A stretch of DNA of 7,144 nucleotides, taken from Desulfurococcales archaeon. Its GTDB lineage: Archaea; Thermoproteota; Thermoprotei_A; Sulfolobales; Desulfurococcaceae. The notes under the pieces are model-generated. The model did not search any database. It was not told the DNA's origin and saw only the letters and a list, made by a program, of their open reading frames with translations. The position numbers were made by a program, and so were the translations under genes. Of this stretch, positions 1 to 5,940 are shown one piece after another. Numbering within the stretch: the stretch's first letter is position 1; each line of letters begins with the position of its first letter. Location of the stretch: the NCBI GenBank assembly GCA_027083045.1, contig JALWQP010000038.1:1-7144 (forward strand), written 5' to 3'.

Positions 1-315
1 CTCCTTGAATATTCTTCGTCCTTTTTCAGTCATGCGCTCAGGGGTCCAGGGAGGATCATAGACGAGTTCTATCTCTGTATCAACCCCAAGCTTTTTCTTC
101 AGCTCCTCAGTAACCATCATTGGCAAAATATTCGCGAGGGGGCAGAACGGGGTTGTTAATCCCATTCGTATTTTCACACGTTTATCATCAATGATCCTAA
201 TATCGTAGATTAGCCCTAGATTCCATAGATCTATTCCTATCTCGGGATCAGTAATTGTTTCGAGAATCGATATGATTTTTCCCCTCAGTTCTTCATAACC
301 CTGGTTTTCCGGCAT
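1..315 (-). CDS. MIP18/DUF59-family iron-sulfur assembly protein (C-terminus cut by window edge)
   Basis: I translated 105 in-frame codons from an ATG at 315 with no stop before base 1, so the C-terminus is missing. The protein has the signature DPEIGIDLWNLGLIYDI near residues 23-39 and TTPFCP around residues 54-59. Cys58 is the conserved MIP18/PaaD/SufT-type cysteine. It continues with PPWTPERMTEKGRRIF near residues 88-103, which normally lies close to the end of this roughly 105-110 residue family, so only a few residues are probably lost. Known members act in cytosolic Fe-S cluster maturation or delivery; the exact client here is unknown. The start is supported by GGTG at 324-327, 8 nt upstream. 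The gene is preceded by an unusual GC-rich structured leader and a TATA-like box. It reads in the same direction as the upstream cluster but is separated by 148 bp, so it probably has its own promoter. Confidence 0.9.
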   Translation of the reverse strand, partial: MPENQGYEELRGKIISILETITDPEIGIDLWNLGLIYDIRIIDDKRVKIRMGLTTPFCPLANILPMMVTEELKKKLGVDTEIELVYDPPWTPERMTEKGRRIFKE

Positions 316-342
316 ATTCTTTTCACCGTGGAGAAAATATAG

Positions 343-414
343 TGCGGGGGACAAGTCCCCCCAAGTCATCCAATACCCCTACAGCGGGGGCGTCATACTT
401 GGGGGGCGGCGCGC
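343..414 (-). promoter_or_regulatory. GC-rich structured leader with two mutually exclusive hairpins
   Basis: By hand count 49 of 72 bases are G or C, in an otherwise AT-leaning window. Bases 357-366 (CCCCCCAAGT) are perfectly complementary to 397-406 (ACTTGGGGGG), a 10-bp stem enclosing 30 nt. Inside it, CCCC at 376-379 can pair with GGGG at 386-389 around a 6-nt loop. Separately, 346-352 (GGGGGAC) is complementary to 355-361 (GTCCCCC), a hairpin of about 5-6 bp once the loop is allowed for. Both structures use the C-run at 357-362, so they cannot coexist. In the minus-strand transcript the order is arm A, arm B, arm C, then 30 nt to the MIP18-family start codon. This could be a 5' UTR switch or attenuator, or a separate small RNA. 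I do not recognise it as a named riboswitch or RNA class. Confidence 0.5.
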
Positions 415-423
415 ATGTTAAAA

Positions 424-436
424 GGATTATTTATCC
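424..436 (-). promoter_or_regulatory. TATA-like box for the structured leader and MIP18-family gene
   Basis: On the minus strand this reads GGATAAATAATCC, an AT-rich TATA-like core centred near 430. Archaeal start sites lie about 26-27 nt downstream of the TATA centre, which places initiation near 403. That is at the outer arm of the GC-rich element, about 88 nt before the MIP18-family start. The purine stretch just upstream (AAAAAAGGC) is compatible with a BRE. Assignment rests on spacing and composition only. Confidence 0.4.
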
Positions 437-463
437 GCCTTTTTTACTCTTACTTGAAGAAAT

Positions 464-742
464 CTAGGTTTTACCGAACAATTTGCTCCTGATGAAACTT
501 ATGTAGCTTTTGGAGGCAGGCACATTTGTTGCTTTAACAGCTATGGAATATAAGATCTTGACTTCTTCTTCAGTAGCATAATCTAGCGGTATGCCTTTTC
601 TTTCATGCTTCTCCCATCTAGCATAGAGGCTATTCAGTATTTCTTGTACCGTTGGGTTAGAATAGAATGCTATTTTTCTCCCATCCTCACGGCTATCATC
701 AACCATTTCGATAATCTTTTTCTTCATTGACTCTATATCCAC
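464..742 (-). CDS. Small conserved-context protein of unknown function (92 aa)
   Basis: I do not recognise this family. The product is soluble, highly charged and probably mostly helical. It has no cysteine pair, no transmembrane segment and no nucleotide-binding motif. A basic N-terminal stretch (SMKKKIIEMVDDSREDGRK) leads into a helix-like middle (VQEILNSLYARWEKHERKG), and the tail is basic (SKLFGKT). The open frame begins at GTG 751, overlapping the upstream stop by 4 nt, but I prefer GTG 742. The strong Shine-Dalgarno at 746-757 (GGAGGAGTGATC) touches the first GTG and is correctly spaced for the second. The ATG at 727 is a third possibility. The gene directly follows ribose-1,5-bisphosphate isomerase, 5 nt after its stop, so co-translation is likely and a link to that pathway is possible. 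Function is otherwise open. Confidence 0.72.
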   Translation of the reverse strand: MDIESMKKKIIEMVDDSREDGRKIAFYSNPTVQEILNSLYARWEKHERKGIPLDYATEEEVKILYSIAVKATNVPASKSYISFIRSKLFGKT

Positions 743-745
743 TAT

Positions 746-757
746 GATCACTCCTCC
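746..757 (-). promoter_or_regulatory. Shine-Dalgarno deciding the start of the 92-aa gene
   Basis: The minus strand reads GGAGGAGTGATC, combining GGAGG with GTGATC, both complementary to the archaeal 16S 3' end. It lies 3 nt before GTG 742 and contains the isomerase TGA stop (748-750). This favours GTG 742 over GTG 751 and suggests translational coupling. Confidence 0.65.
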
Positions 758-1740
758 AATGTCTCCTCGAACCTAATTCTACCTATTCCTCCCTGTTTAA
801 TCTTTTCCAGAGCCCATCCAAACCTCTCAAGCAATATTAGTATTGCTGACTGCGGCGGTATAACACCTAGCTCCGTTATTATGGCATCAATGTACTCGGG
901 CGGAGTGACATCGAATGACGGGTTTAGTACACGGACATTTGGATGTGATGCGATCCAGTCAGCTGGCACTATCTCGGTAGGATCTCTGAACTCTATTGGT
1001 ACGAGTTCGCCAATAACGGTTGCTGGACTAAACTTATAGGTTTCCGCCGCTACAAATACCCTGACTCTTGCCTCATGAGCCGCGAGTGCTACTTGACTAG
1101 TTCCTATTTTGTTAACAACTGCACCGTTACTCGTAACAGTGTCGGCTCCAACCACTACTTGATCAACCTCATGCATTATGTACCTCACAGCACTATCAGG
1201 TATCTGAGTCACTGGTACTCCTTCCCTCGTTAGATGCCTGAACGTTATCCTCCCCTGGAAGAAAGGCCTTGTCTCCGTGCTATAGACGTGCCTTATTTTC
1301 CCCATCTTATAGGCCTCAACAATAACTGACACAGCGGCGGTACTGTGGCAATGAGTAAGTACAACAGCATCGTCCTTGATCCTCTTTGCTCCTATTATGC
1401 CGATCTTCTTGACCGCCTCGAGGCTCTCCGCTATAAACGTGTCTGCAGCACATATAACGGTATCTCGTAGCTCAGCAACACTTCCCTCCGTCTTCTCGAG
1501 ATGGTACATGACATAATATACTGCGTTCGGAAGGCTAACCGCTGTAGGTCTCGTTGATATGAGCAGGTCCGCTACTCGTGCCATGTATCTACGGAACTCA
1601 TACGAGTCATCTGCTCCCTCGTATTTCTGCGCAGCTATTTTCAATGCTTTAGCGGCAGCCCTAGCAATACGTCCAGCGCCTCTTATACGCATGGTCTTTA
1701 TGTCTTCTGCTATTTTGATTATCTCTTCTGGGATTTTCAT
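748..1740 (-). CDS. Ribose-1,5-bisphosphate isomerase (aIF2B/R15P isomerase family)
   Basis: This is a 330-aa protein of the eIF2B alpha/beta/delta fold that matches the archaeal R15P isomerase pattern throughout. These enzymes convert ribose 1,5-bisphosphate to ribulose 1,5-bisphosphate in the AMP (pentose bisphosphate) pathway, between AMP phosphorylase and type III RuBisCO. The N-terminal helical domain carries RIRGAGRIARAA (RGAG at 20-23) and TRPTAVSLPNA (near 64-74). In the Rossmann-like domain, THCHS gives Cys131 and VGAD gives Asp200, corresponding to catalytic Cys133 and Asp202 of the Thermococcus kodakarensis enzyme. NGAVVNKIGT, ETYKFSP and DVTPPEYIDAIITE follow. The start at ATG 1740 matches the family N-terminus and has GGTGAT 4 nt upstream; the open frame extends to ATG 1752. 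Neither a phosphorylase nor a RuBisCO gene lies in this window, so pathway completeness cannot be judged. Confidence 0.93.
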   Translation of the reverse strand: MKIPEEIIKIAEDIKTMRIRGAGRIARAAAKALKIAAQKYEGADDSYEFRRYMARVADLLISTRPTAVSLPNAVYYVMYHLEKTEGSVAELRDTVICAADTFIAESLEAVKKIGIIGAKRIKDDAVVLTHCHSTAAVSVIVEAYKMGKIRHVYSTETRPFFQGRITFRHLTREGVPVTQIPDSAVRYIMHEVDQVVVGADTVTSNGAVVNKIGTSQVALAAHEARVRVFVAAETYKFSPATVIGELVPIEFRDPTEIVPADWIASHPNVRVLNPSFDVTPPEYIDAIITELGVIPPQSAILILLERFGWALEKIKQGGIGRIRFEETLEE

Positions 1741-1744
1741 GTAC

Positions 1745-1750
1745 ATCACC
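1745..1750 (-). promoter_or_regulatory. Shine-Dalgarno deciding the isomerase start
   Basis: The minus strand reads GGTGAT, then GTAC, then ATG at 1740. The TGA stop of the upstream paralogue (1746-1748) is inside this motif. ATG 1752, GTG 1749 and ATG 1746 would start before or within the ribosome-binding site, so they are less likely. Confidence 0.6.
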
Positions 1751-2696
1751 ATATGTACTTCTTTTCTAGGGACTCGATTATCTCGTCTACACGAAGTATT
1801 CTTGGTGGAAAACTACCGTAGATCTGCTTAAGAATCACAGGCACGGCTTGTGGGGCGAATAAGCCTGCATCAGTTGCTATCCCGTCAATATACTGTGGAG
1901 GTGTGACGTCGTAAACAGGTGCTCTAGCGCGATAATTTTCCGGGAGCATGGCACGGACATCAGGGCTCATCAATAGGGTCCAATCACCCTCGGGTAACTT
2001 CAATAACTCGCCATATATTGTCTCAGGGCTAAACTTGTATAGCGGCGCGATGACGTATACCCTTACCCTAGCCTCGTTCGATGCTAGGCTCAATAAGCTG
2101 CTACCGACCTTTCCAACAACGGCCCCATTAACAGCCACGGCTTCAGCACTTATGAACGCCTTTGTGCAGTTCTTTACGAAGAAGCGTGCGGCAGAATCCA
2201 CGATAAGATATGTCTCGAAGCCGAGCTTATCCAGGTAATCCGCAAGATCTATCCCTTCCATACCCGGCCTAGACTCCATAACATAAACCTTTACTTTTCT
2301 CCCTGTATCGGCAAGTATTTTGAAGAATCTTCTCAGGCAAACACCGCGGCTCAACGTTATTATGACATCATCACGTAATACCCTGTGAGACGCCACTCTT
2401 GCGGCTTCCCAGCACGCCTCATCGATCTTTTTCCTCAGACCTTCGATGAATGATATGAAGGAATCTTTATCATAGTCTTTTTCTATGAGGTATTTCCCTA
2501 TTTCTCGCATAATGTTCCAAGCACCTGCATTTACGGGCCTACGTTCTTTCAGCTCATCGACTATGCCCTTATAAGCCTCGATAACGTCCTCTGGATCACC
2601 TTTTTCGGCTACAGCCTTAAACCTTTCAAGAATTAGAAACATATACTCTGTACCTGACTCTCTCCGAGAATATCCGTTCTTAATTAGTTCTTCCAT
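1746..2696 (-). CDS. Degenerate eIF2B/R15P-isomerase paralogue, probably non-catalytic
   Basis: This 316-aa protein aligns with its downstream neighbour across the whole C-terminal domain. Shared stretches are DDVIITLS, YVMESRPGMEG, VDSAARFFV, VNGAVVGKVGSS, ARVRVYVIAPLYKFSPETI and PVYDVTPPQYIDGIATDAG. The catalytic Cys of R15P isomerase is Ser116 here and the catalytic Asp is Glu185. The conserved Asn of the NK pair is Gly195, and the N-terminal RGAG motif is absent. It is therefore unlikely to be an R15P isomerase. True eIF2B regulatory subunits also lack these residues, so a regulatory or heteromeric role with the intact copy is possible (inference). ATG 2696 was chosen because GGGGAG at 2705-2710 lies 8 nt upstream; the open frame reaches a TTG at 2732. 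The stop lies in the isomerase ribosome-binding site, which suggests coupled translation. Homology modelling could also support another sugar-phosphate specificity. Confidence 0.85.
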   Translation of the reverse strand: MEELIKNGYSRRESGTEYMFLILERFKAVAEKGDPEDVIEAYKGIVDELKERRPVNAGAWNIMREIGKYLIEKDYDKDSFISFIEGLRKKIDEACWEAARVASHRVLRDDVIITLSRGVCLRRFFKILADTGRKVKVYVMESRPGMEGIDLADYLDKLGFETYLIVDSAARFFVKNCTKAFISAEAVAVNGAVVGKVGSSLLSLASNEARVRVYVIAPLYKFSPETIYGELLKLPEGDWTLLMSPDVRAMLPENYRARAPVYDVTPPQYIDGIATDAGLFAPQAVPVILKQIYGSFPPRILRVDEIIESLEKKYIW

Positions 2697-2704
2697 CAAA
2701 AACG

Positions 2705-2710
2705 CTCCCC
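2705..2710 (-). promoter_or_regulatory. Shine-Dalgarno deciding the paralogue start
   Basis: The minus strand reads GGGGAG, with 8 nt to ATG 2696. It supports this ATG over the TTG codons at 2732 and 2699. Confidence 0.55.
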
Positions 2711-2721
2711 TTAAGCATAGG

Positions 2722-3624
2722 CTAACCCTCAATTCTTAATATAAATTCTGCTAGTTCGCTAACCACTTTCCGAGCTTCATCCCCAGGGCCTAGCGGTAGG
2801 TCATAGATTGCCATGGGAGTACCTAGAATATCTAGTACTTTTGTCGTGGTAAGAAGCATGGGTGATGAGGTATAGGTCGTCAGTAGTACTGACTCCTTAT
2901 ATCTTTCACCATCATATACAGCAACTTTCGATGGCGCTACAACTAGCACTATTTTCGAGTCCAGCGAGCCCGGGATCGGGGCTGCAGAGTCATTATAACT
3001 CTCAACCATTACTAAATCGAACATTCCGGATATAAGGTTCATAATAGAATCAATGGACTCATAGATCTTTCTAGAGTCGAGTATCTTTCCGAGATAATCG
3101 GTATTTGCTTCGACGACCATCGTGTTGGGTTTTTCTCTGAACACATCGAGGAGCTCATCCACCGCCTTCTTCAGATATGTGTTAATTCTATCATATGTAT
3201 CTTTACAGAAAACATATGTTGATGCCCTTTCAAGTAAATGATCACTATTCGTTCTCCAAACATTAGTAATTCTCGCGATAACCGCAGAGCCTATAGGATT
3301 ACTCATTCTCGATACATATGTAGTGCTACGGAATCCGGGCGAAAACGGGTCGAGAGGCATTGTTAGAATATCGAGAGGAGAAATAGCATCGACTATATCG
3401 AGTAACCCCAGTCTCTCAGCCACAATATATGCGTCATGGCCTACAAGGACACCGAGCTCTAAGGAATGGATCACTGTTTCGTACTGATACCATCCATTAT
3501 GACCTCCTATAGGCTTGAAATACCCTATTTTAAACCCTCTATTCTTCAGCTCCTCCCCCAACATAAGGGCGAGGGTTGTTTTGCCTGAGTCATATGGTAG
3601 TAGCCCCGTAATAAGGATCTTCAT
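2722..3624 (-). CDS. Predicted P-loop ATPase/GTPase of unknown function
   Basis: This 300-aa soluble protein opens with a strand and P-loop, MKILITGLLPYDSGKTTLAL, with GKTT at residues 14-17. KPIGGHNGW (37-45) and VMVESYNDSAAP (205-216) follow, the latter resembling the switch or Walker B region of the BioD/CobB/MinD class (SIMIBI). VLVVAPSKVAVYDG is near 226-239. The P-loop has G, six residues, then GKT, a spacing that departs from the classic Walker A. It resembles archaeal proteins catalogued only as predicted P-loop ATPase/GTPase (COG4028, from memory), so no substrate can be given. It is the first gene of the minus-strand cluster, 25 nt before the isomerase paralogue. The start is ATG 3624, or ATG 3627 one codon earlier, because a perfect GGTGATC lies at 3628-3634. 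The longer open frame to 3657 would put that site inside the gene. Confidence 0.8.
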   Translation of the reverse strand: MKILITGLLPYDSGKTTLALMLGEELKNRGFKIGYFKPIGGHNGWYQYETVIHSLELGVLVGHDAYIVAERLGLLDIVDAISPLDILTMPLDPFSPGFRSTTYVSRMSNPIGSAVIARITNVWRTNSDHLLERASTYVFCKDTYDRINTYLKKAVDELLDVFREKPNTMVVEANTDYLGKILDSRKIYESIDSIMNLISGMFDLVMVESYNDSAAPIPGSLDSKIVLVVAPSKVAVYDGERYKESVLLTTYTSSPMLLTTTKVLDILGTPMAIYDLPLGPGDEARKVVSELAEFILRIEG

Positions 3625-3627
3625 CAT

Positions 3628-3634
3628 GATCACC
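3628..3634 (-). promoter_or_regulatory. Shine-Dalgarno deciding the P-loop gene start
   Basis: The minus strand reads GGTGATC, perfectly complementary to the usual archaeal 16S 3' end, followed at once by two consecutive ATG codons (3627 and 3624). Spacing favours the second ATG. Confidence 0.65.
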
Positions 3635-3678
3635 ATGTAGCAACGAAGAGCAGACATCGACGTAGCGGATCTTGGAAG

Positions 3679-3705
3679 GGATAGGTAATCATATATTCCC
3701 TATCC
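3679..3705. repeat. 7-bp inverted repeat in the divergent promoter region
   Basis: GGATAGG (3679-3685) and CCTATCC (3699-3705) are perfect inverted repeats flanking a 13-nt AT-rich spacer (TAATCATATATTC). The site lies between the divergent start codons at 3624 and 3758. The spacer looks TATA-like on both strands, so the repeat could be an operator over one or both promoters. The region 3625-3757 otherwise holds only the two ribosome-binding sites and a second AT-rich stretch near 3706-3713, which could be the TATA box of the plus-strand gene. Confidence 0.35.
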
Positions 3706-3749
3706 AATATACAAGCCTATATTGACATCGGATATTAATGTTACAGTTG

Positions 3750-3753
3750 GGTG
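3750..3753 (+). promoter_or_regulatory. Shine-Dalgarno deciding the surface-protein start
   Basis: GGTG is followed by GACA and then two ATG codons at 3758 and 3761. It supports a start here rather than at TTG 3722, which would place 12 polar residues before the signal peptide. Confidence 0.55.
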
Positions 3754-3757
3754 GACA

Positions 3758-5425
3758 ATGATGAAAAAACCCATAGCAGTACTTGCATCATTAATAATCC
3801 TCTCGTTGTTTGCGGCACCAATGATTAATGCTCAATATACTGTTGTCTCATCATCTAGAACGGTATTCATATATGCTCCGTGCTTCGATCCCGAACAGAA
3901 CTTGACAGGGACGTTAAAAGAGCTGGTGAACAGTTCATCAATATATATTGTTGAGCCGCAGCCCCCATATACGCCACTATATGGATTACTAAGTCTAGTA
4001 AATGGATCTTGGAGCCTTGATAAAGGAATACCAGGGAATATAACGCTAATACTGGACAATGGGAGCAGGGTATACCCATACAAGATCATAGATCAAAAGC
4101 ACCTGCAGGCGAGATTAGGAAAAGAATCAATGCTTATAGCAGTACAGGGCATAAACCCGGAGTACTTCAACTATAGTTCAAACCCCTACTACAACATAAC
4201 AAAGCAGTATATTCCACCACAGAGTATAGCAGTCCCGATCAACGGAACCAGTGAATGGAAACTACTTGATACCTCGATAAGCGTCTACAAGATAACAGGC
4301 GGATACCGTCTGGTCATAAAGGGATACGTGAATATCCTCGTCAGCAACGAAACTTATACCACACCAATAGTTAAACTCAATATTACAAAAACAACGTCAC
4401 AAGTGGCGGCAGGCGTCTATTGGCTAAAATTCCACCTAGTACCAGAAAACAATCAAGTTCTCGTTATAACACTAGGAACTAGAGAGCCAAGAACATGGAT
4501 AGGTAAGAACTATAGCGAATTCCACAATCCCGTGACTCCATGGCTTCCTCCAAGTTTCGCAGAAATAATAGGGTTCAATGCGGCAAAGTGGGCACTAAAA
4601 GAGGTGACGTCATTCTATATCTCATTAGCGGGCTTCATGTATTCGTATACAAAGTCGAGATTCATAACGATCAACTATCCTGTTATCTACAATGCATATC
4701 TAGTCGCAAAAGCATTAGGCCTCGATGAAAAGCAGACCAATGAACTCCTACAAATAGCACTAGATGGACTAAACAAAATATTGGACACCACTAGGAACAA
4801 ATTAGGAGCGGATACATCAATCTTAATATACTCATCCTTCGACAAACTTCCCAAACCGCAGAAAATAAAGAATACAATAGAAGTCGTGCCTGGACTCTAC
4901 AAGATAAGCGGAGCAATCGATGTTAGTGCATTACCTGAAGGAACACAAATAATTAATATAAATGGTGAAAAGTATCTGATCGTGCCTAACAATGATCTAA
5001 AAGGATACCTACTAGTAAAATCACCCTACTCGAAGGCGGGAATACAAGGCACAATATCTACAGGCGCTGTAATAGGAATGTTCGGTGTACTGGCAAACGA
5101 TTATGGAATAGCAGTATCGAAACTACTAGACGAGATCGTCCGCCTCCAAAATAAGGTCTCCGACCTGACCGCGGACAACATCAAGCTTAAGGACGAGAAC
5201 TCTCAGCTTAACCAGACGGTTGAGAATCTAAAGGCCGAGCTCGGCAAATATAAGGCCGTAAATGCTAATCTCACTAGTAAGGTCCTGGACTTAGAGGATC
5301 AAATAAAGAAGCTAAAACATGACGTTGATAGTGCAATTCTTTATGCAATGGCAGGGGTAGTTGGCATAGCTATCTTTGTGCTGATACTCTACTATGCTGT
5401 GAGCAAGAGTATTAGGAAGAGGTAA
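3758..5425 (+). CDS. Secreted, membrane-anchored surface protein with coiled-coil stalk
   Basis: This 555-aa protein begins with a clear Sec signal peptide: MMKK, a hydrophobic core (IAVLASLIILSLFAAPM), and probable cleavage after Ala25 (INA|Q). A beta-rich ectodomain of about 430 residues follows. I count 13 N-x-S/T sequons, 11 before the coiled coil and 2 in it, which suggests N-glycosylation. Residues about 456-525 form a regular coiled coil of nine to ten heptads, with Leu at most d positions and Asn at three a positions. A single transmembrane helix (about 527-547) and a short basic tail (SKSIRKR) end the protein, so the ectodomain faces outward. The layout of ectodomain, coiled coil and C-terminal anchor resembles crenarchaeal S-layer anchors such as SlaB. 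I see no specific sequence match, so that role is inference. No catalytic motif was recognised. The gene stands alone and ends in tandem TAA stops. Confidence 0.85.
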   Translation: MMKKPIAVLASLIILSLFAAPMINAQYTVVSSSRTVFIYAPCFDPEQNLTGTLKELVNSSSIYIVEPQPPYTPLYGLLSLVNGSWSLDKGIPGNITLILDNGSRVYPYKIIDQKHLQARLGKESMLIAVQGINPEYFNYSSNPYYNITKQYIPPQSIAVPINGTSEWKLLDTSISVYKITGGYRLVIKGYVNILVSNETYTTPIVKLNITKTTSQVAAGVYWLKFHLVPENNQVLVITLGTREPRTWIGKNYSEFHNPVTPWLPPSFAEIIGFNAAKWALKEVTSFYISLAGFMYSYTKSRFITINYPVIYNAYLVAKALGLDEKQTNELLQIALDGLNKILDTTRNKLGADTSILIYSSFDKLPKPQKIKNTIEVVPGLYKISGAIDVSALPEGTQIININGEKYLIVPNNDLKGYLLVKSPYSKAGIQGTISTGAVIGMFGVLANDYGIAVSKLLDEIVRLQNKVSDLTADNIKLKDENSQLNQTVENLKAELGKYKAVNANLTSKVLDLEDQIKKLKHDVDSAILYAMAGVVGIAIFVLILYYAVSKSIRKR

Positions 5426-5434
5426 TAACAGAGT

Positions 5435-5456
5435 TAATTGTATTTTATTTCAATTA
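5435..5456. terminator. Possible bidirectional terminator between convergent genes
   Basis: TAATTG (5435-5440) and CAATTA (5451-5456) form a 6-bp inverted repeat around TATTTTATTT. The gap between the convergent genes is only 28 bp. T-rich tracts terminate archaeal transcription, so the plus-strand T-run may serve the surface-protein gene. The weak AT stem makes the hairpin itself doubtful, and the right arm overlaps the hydrolase stop codon. Confidence 0.35.
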
Positions 5457-5924
5457 CAGGTATTTTATCAACAGTTCTAATGCACCAGAACAGATAAGCC
5501 AGGCCAATAACAAGATAAACGCTATTATAAAACCCGTAGCCGTTGAGGCAAGGCTATCTGACCTAAAAATCCTCAATCCATAGGCCCTGTTGCTGAAAGG
5601 CCAGAATACGAAGACACCTCTCTTTGTAAGGCTATCACAAAAAATATGTAGAAGCCAGCCAGCTGTAAATGAGAGTGTCAAAGACCATACATCATCATGG
5701 AGTAAACTAAGGGGAAAAAGATTTAACAATAAGTAAAGGCCTATAGTCCCGACAAGTACGGAGAACAAATTATGTAATGATTTCCTATGTCCAAATCCTA
5801 GATCGAAATCTGGTACATAACCCCCTACACTCCCCATGATTAGACACAATGGGATCAGATAAAACTTAGAAGCGAAAAATAGGCCGGATATAGCACCTAT
5901 TATAACATGTATTGATCTATGCAT
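5454..5924 (-). CDS. YdjM/DUF457-type membrane-bound metal-dependent hydrolase
   Basis: This 156-aa polytopic membrane protein has the metal-site pattern of the YdjM family (LexA-binding inner-membrane-associated hydrolase, PF04307). His2 and His6 are at the N-terminus, PDFD is at 38-41, and HRKSLHN is at 46-52. GWLLHIFCDSLTKRG (89-103) carries His93 and Asp97, then FWPF at 107-110. Hydrophobic segments lie around 7-35, 53-72, 80-96 and 128-150. Length is typical for the family. Substrates of these proteins are generally unknown, so the reaction cannot be given. ATG 5924 is the natural start because it supplies the conserved N-terminal His; a weak GTGGT lies about 8 nt upstream. The gene is convergent with the surface-protein gene and 100 bp downstream of TiaS. 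It may share the TiaS transcript or use a TATA-like box at 6030-6037. Confidence 0.85.
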   Translation of the reverse strand: MHRSIHVIIGAISGLFFASKFYLIPLCLIMGSVGGYVPDFDLGFGHRKSLHNLFSVLVGTIGLYLLLNLFPLSLLHDDVWSLTLSFTAGWLLHIFCDSLTKRGVFVFWPFSNRAYGLRIFRSDSLASTATGFIIAFILLLAWLICSGALELLIKYL

Positions 5925-5940
5925 GATATTCTACCACTCA

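Noticed and set aside
331..343. Second TATA-like box (ACTATATTTTCTC, minus strand) before the MIP18-family gene
   Set aside because: Normal spacing would start transcription at or inside the start codon, and a GGTG ribosome-binding site argues for a leadered mRNA.
343..414. H/ACA guide RNA reading of the GC-rich element
   Set aside because: The lower-stem/internal-loop shape is suggestive, but there is no ACA at the right distance after the stem on either strand and no visible K-turn.
1559..1831. Plus-strand open frame of 90 codons
   Set aside because: It lies opposite the strongly conserved isomerase and its paralogue, has no ribosome-binding site and shows no family resemblance.
1948..2238. 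Plus-strand open frame of 96 codons
   Set aside because: It is antisense to the conserved core of the eIF2B-like paralogue and has no independent support.
2697..2732. TTG 2732 as start of the eIF2B-like paralogue
   Set aside because: It would overlap the P-loop gene's end, and the extra residues are read through the GGGGAG ribosome-binding site serving ATG 2696.
3832..4089. Two minus-strand open frames inside the surface-protein gene
   Set aside because: They overlap each other and the start of a gene with a clear signal peptide and sequons; composition is shadow-like.
4540..4728. Plus-strand open frame of 62 codons
   Set aside because: It is an out-of-frame shadow within the surface-protein coding sequence.
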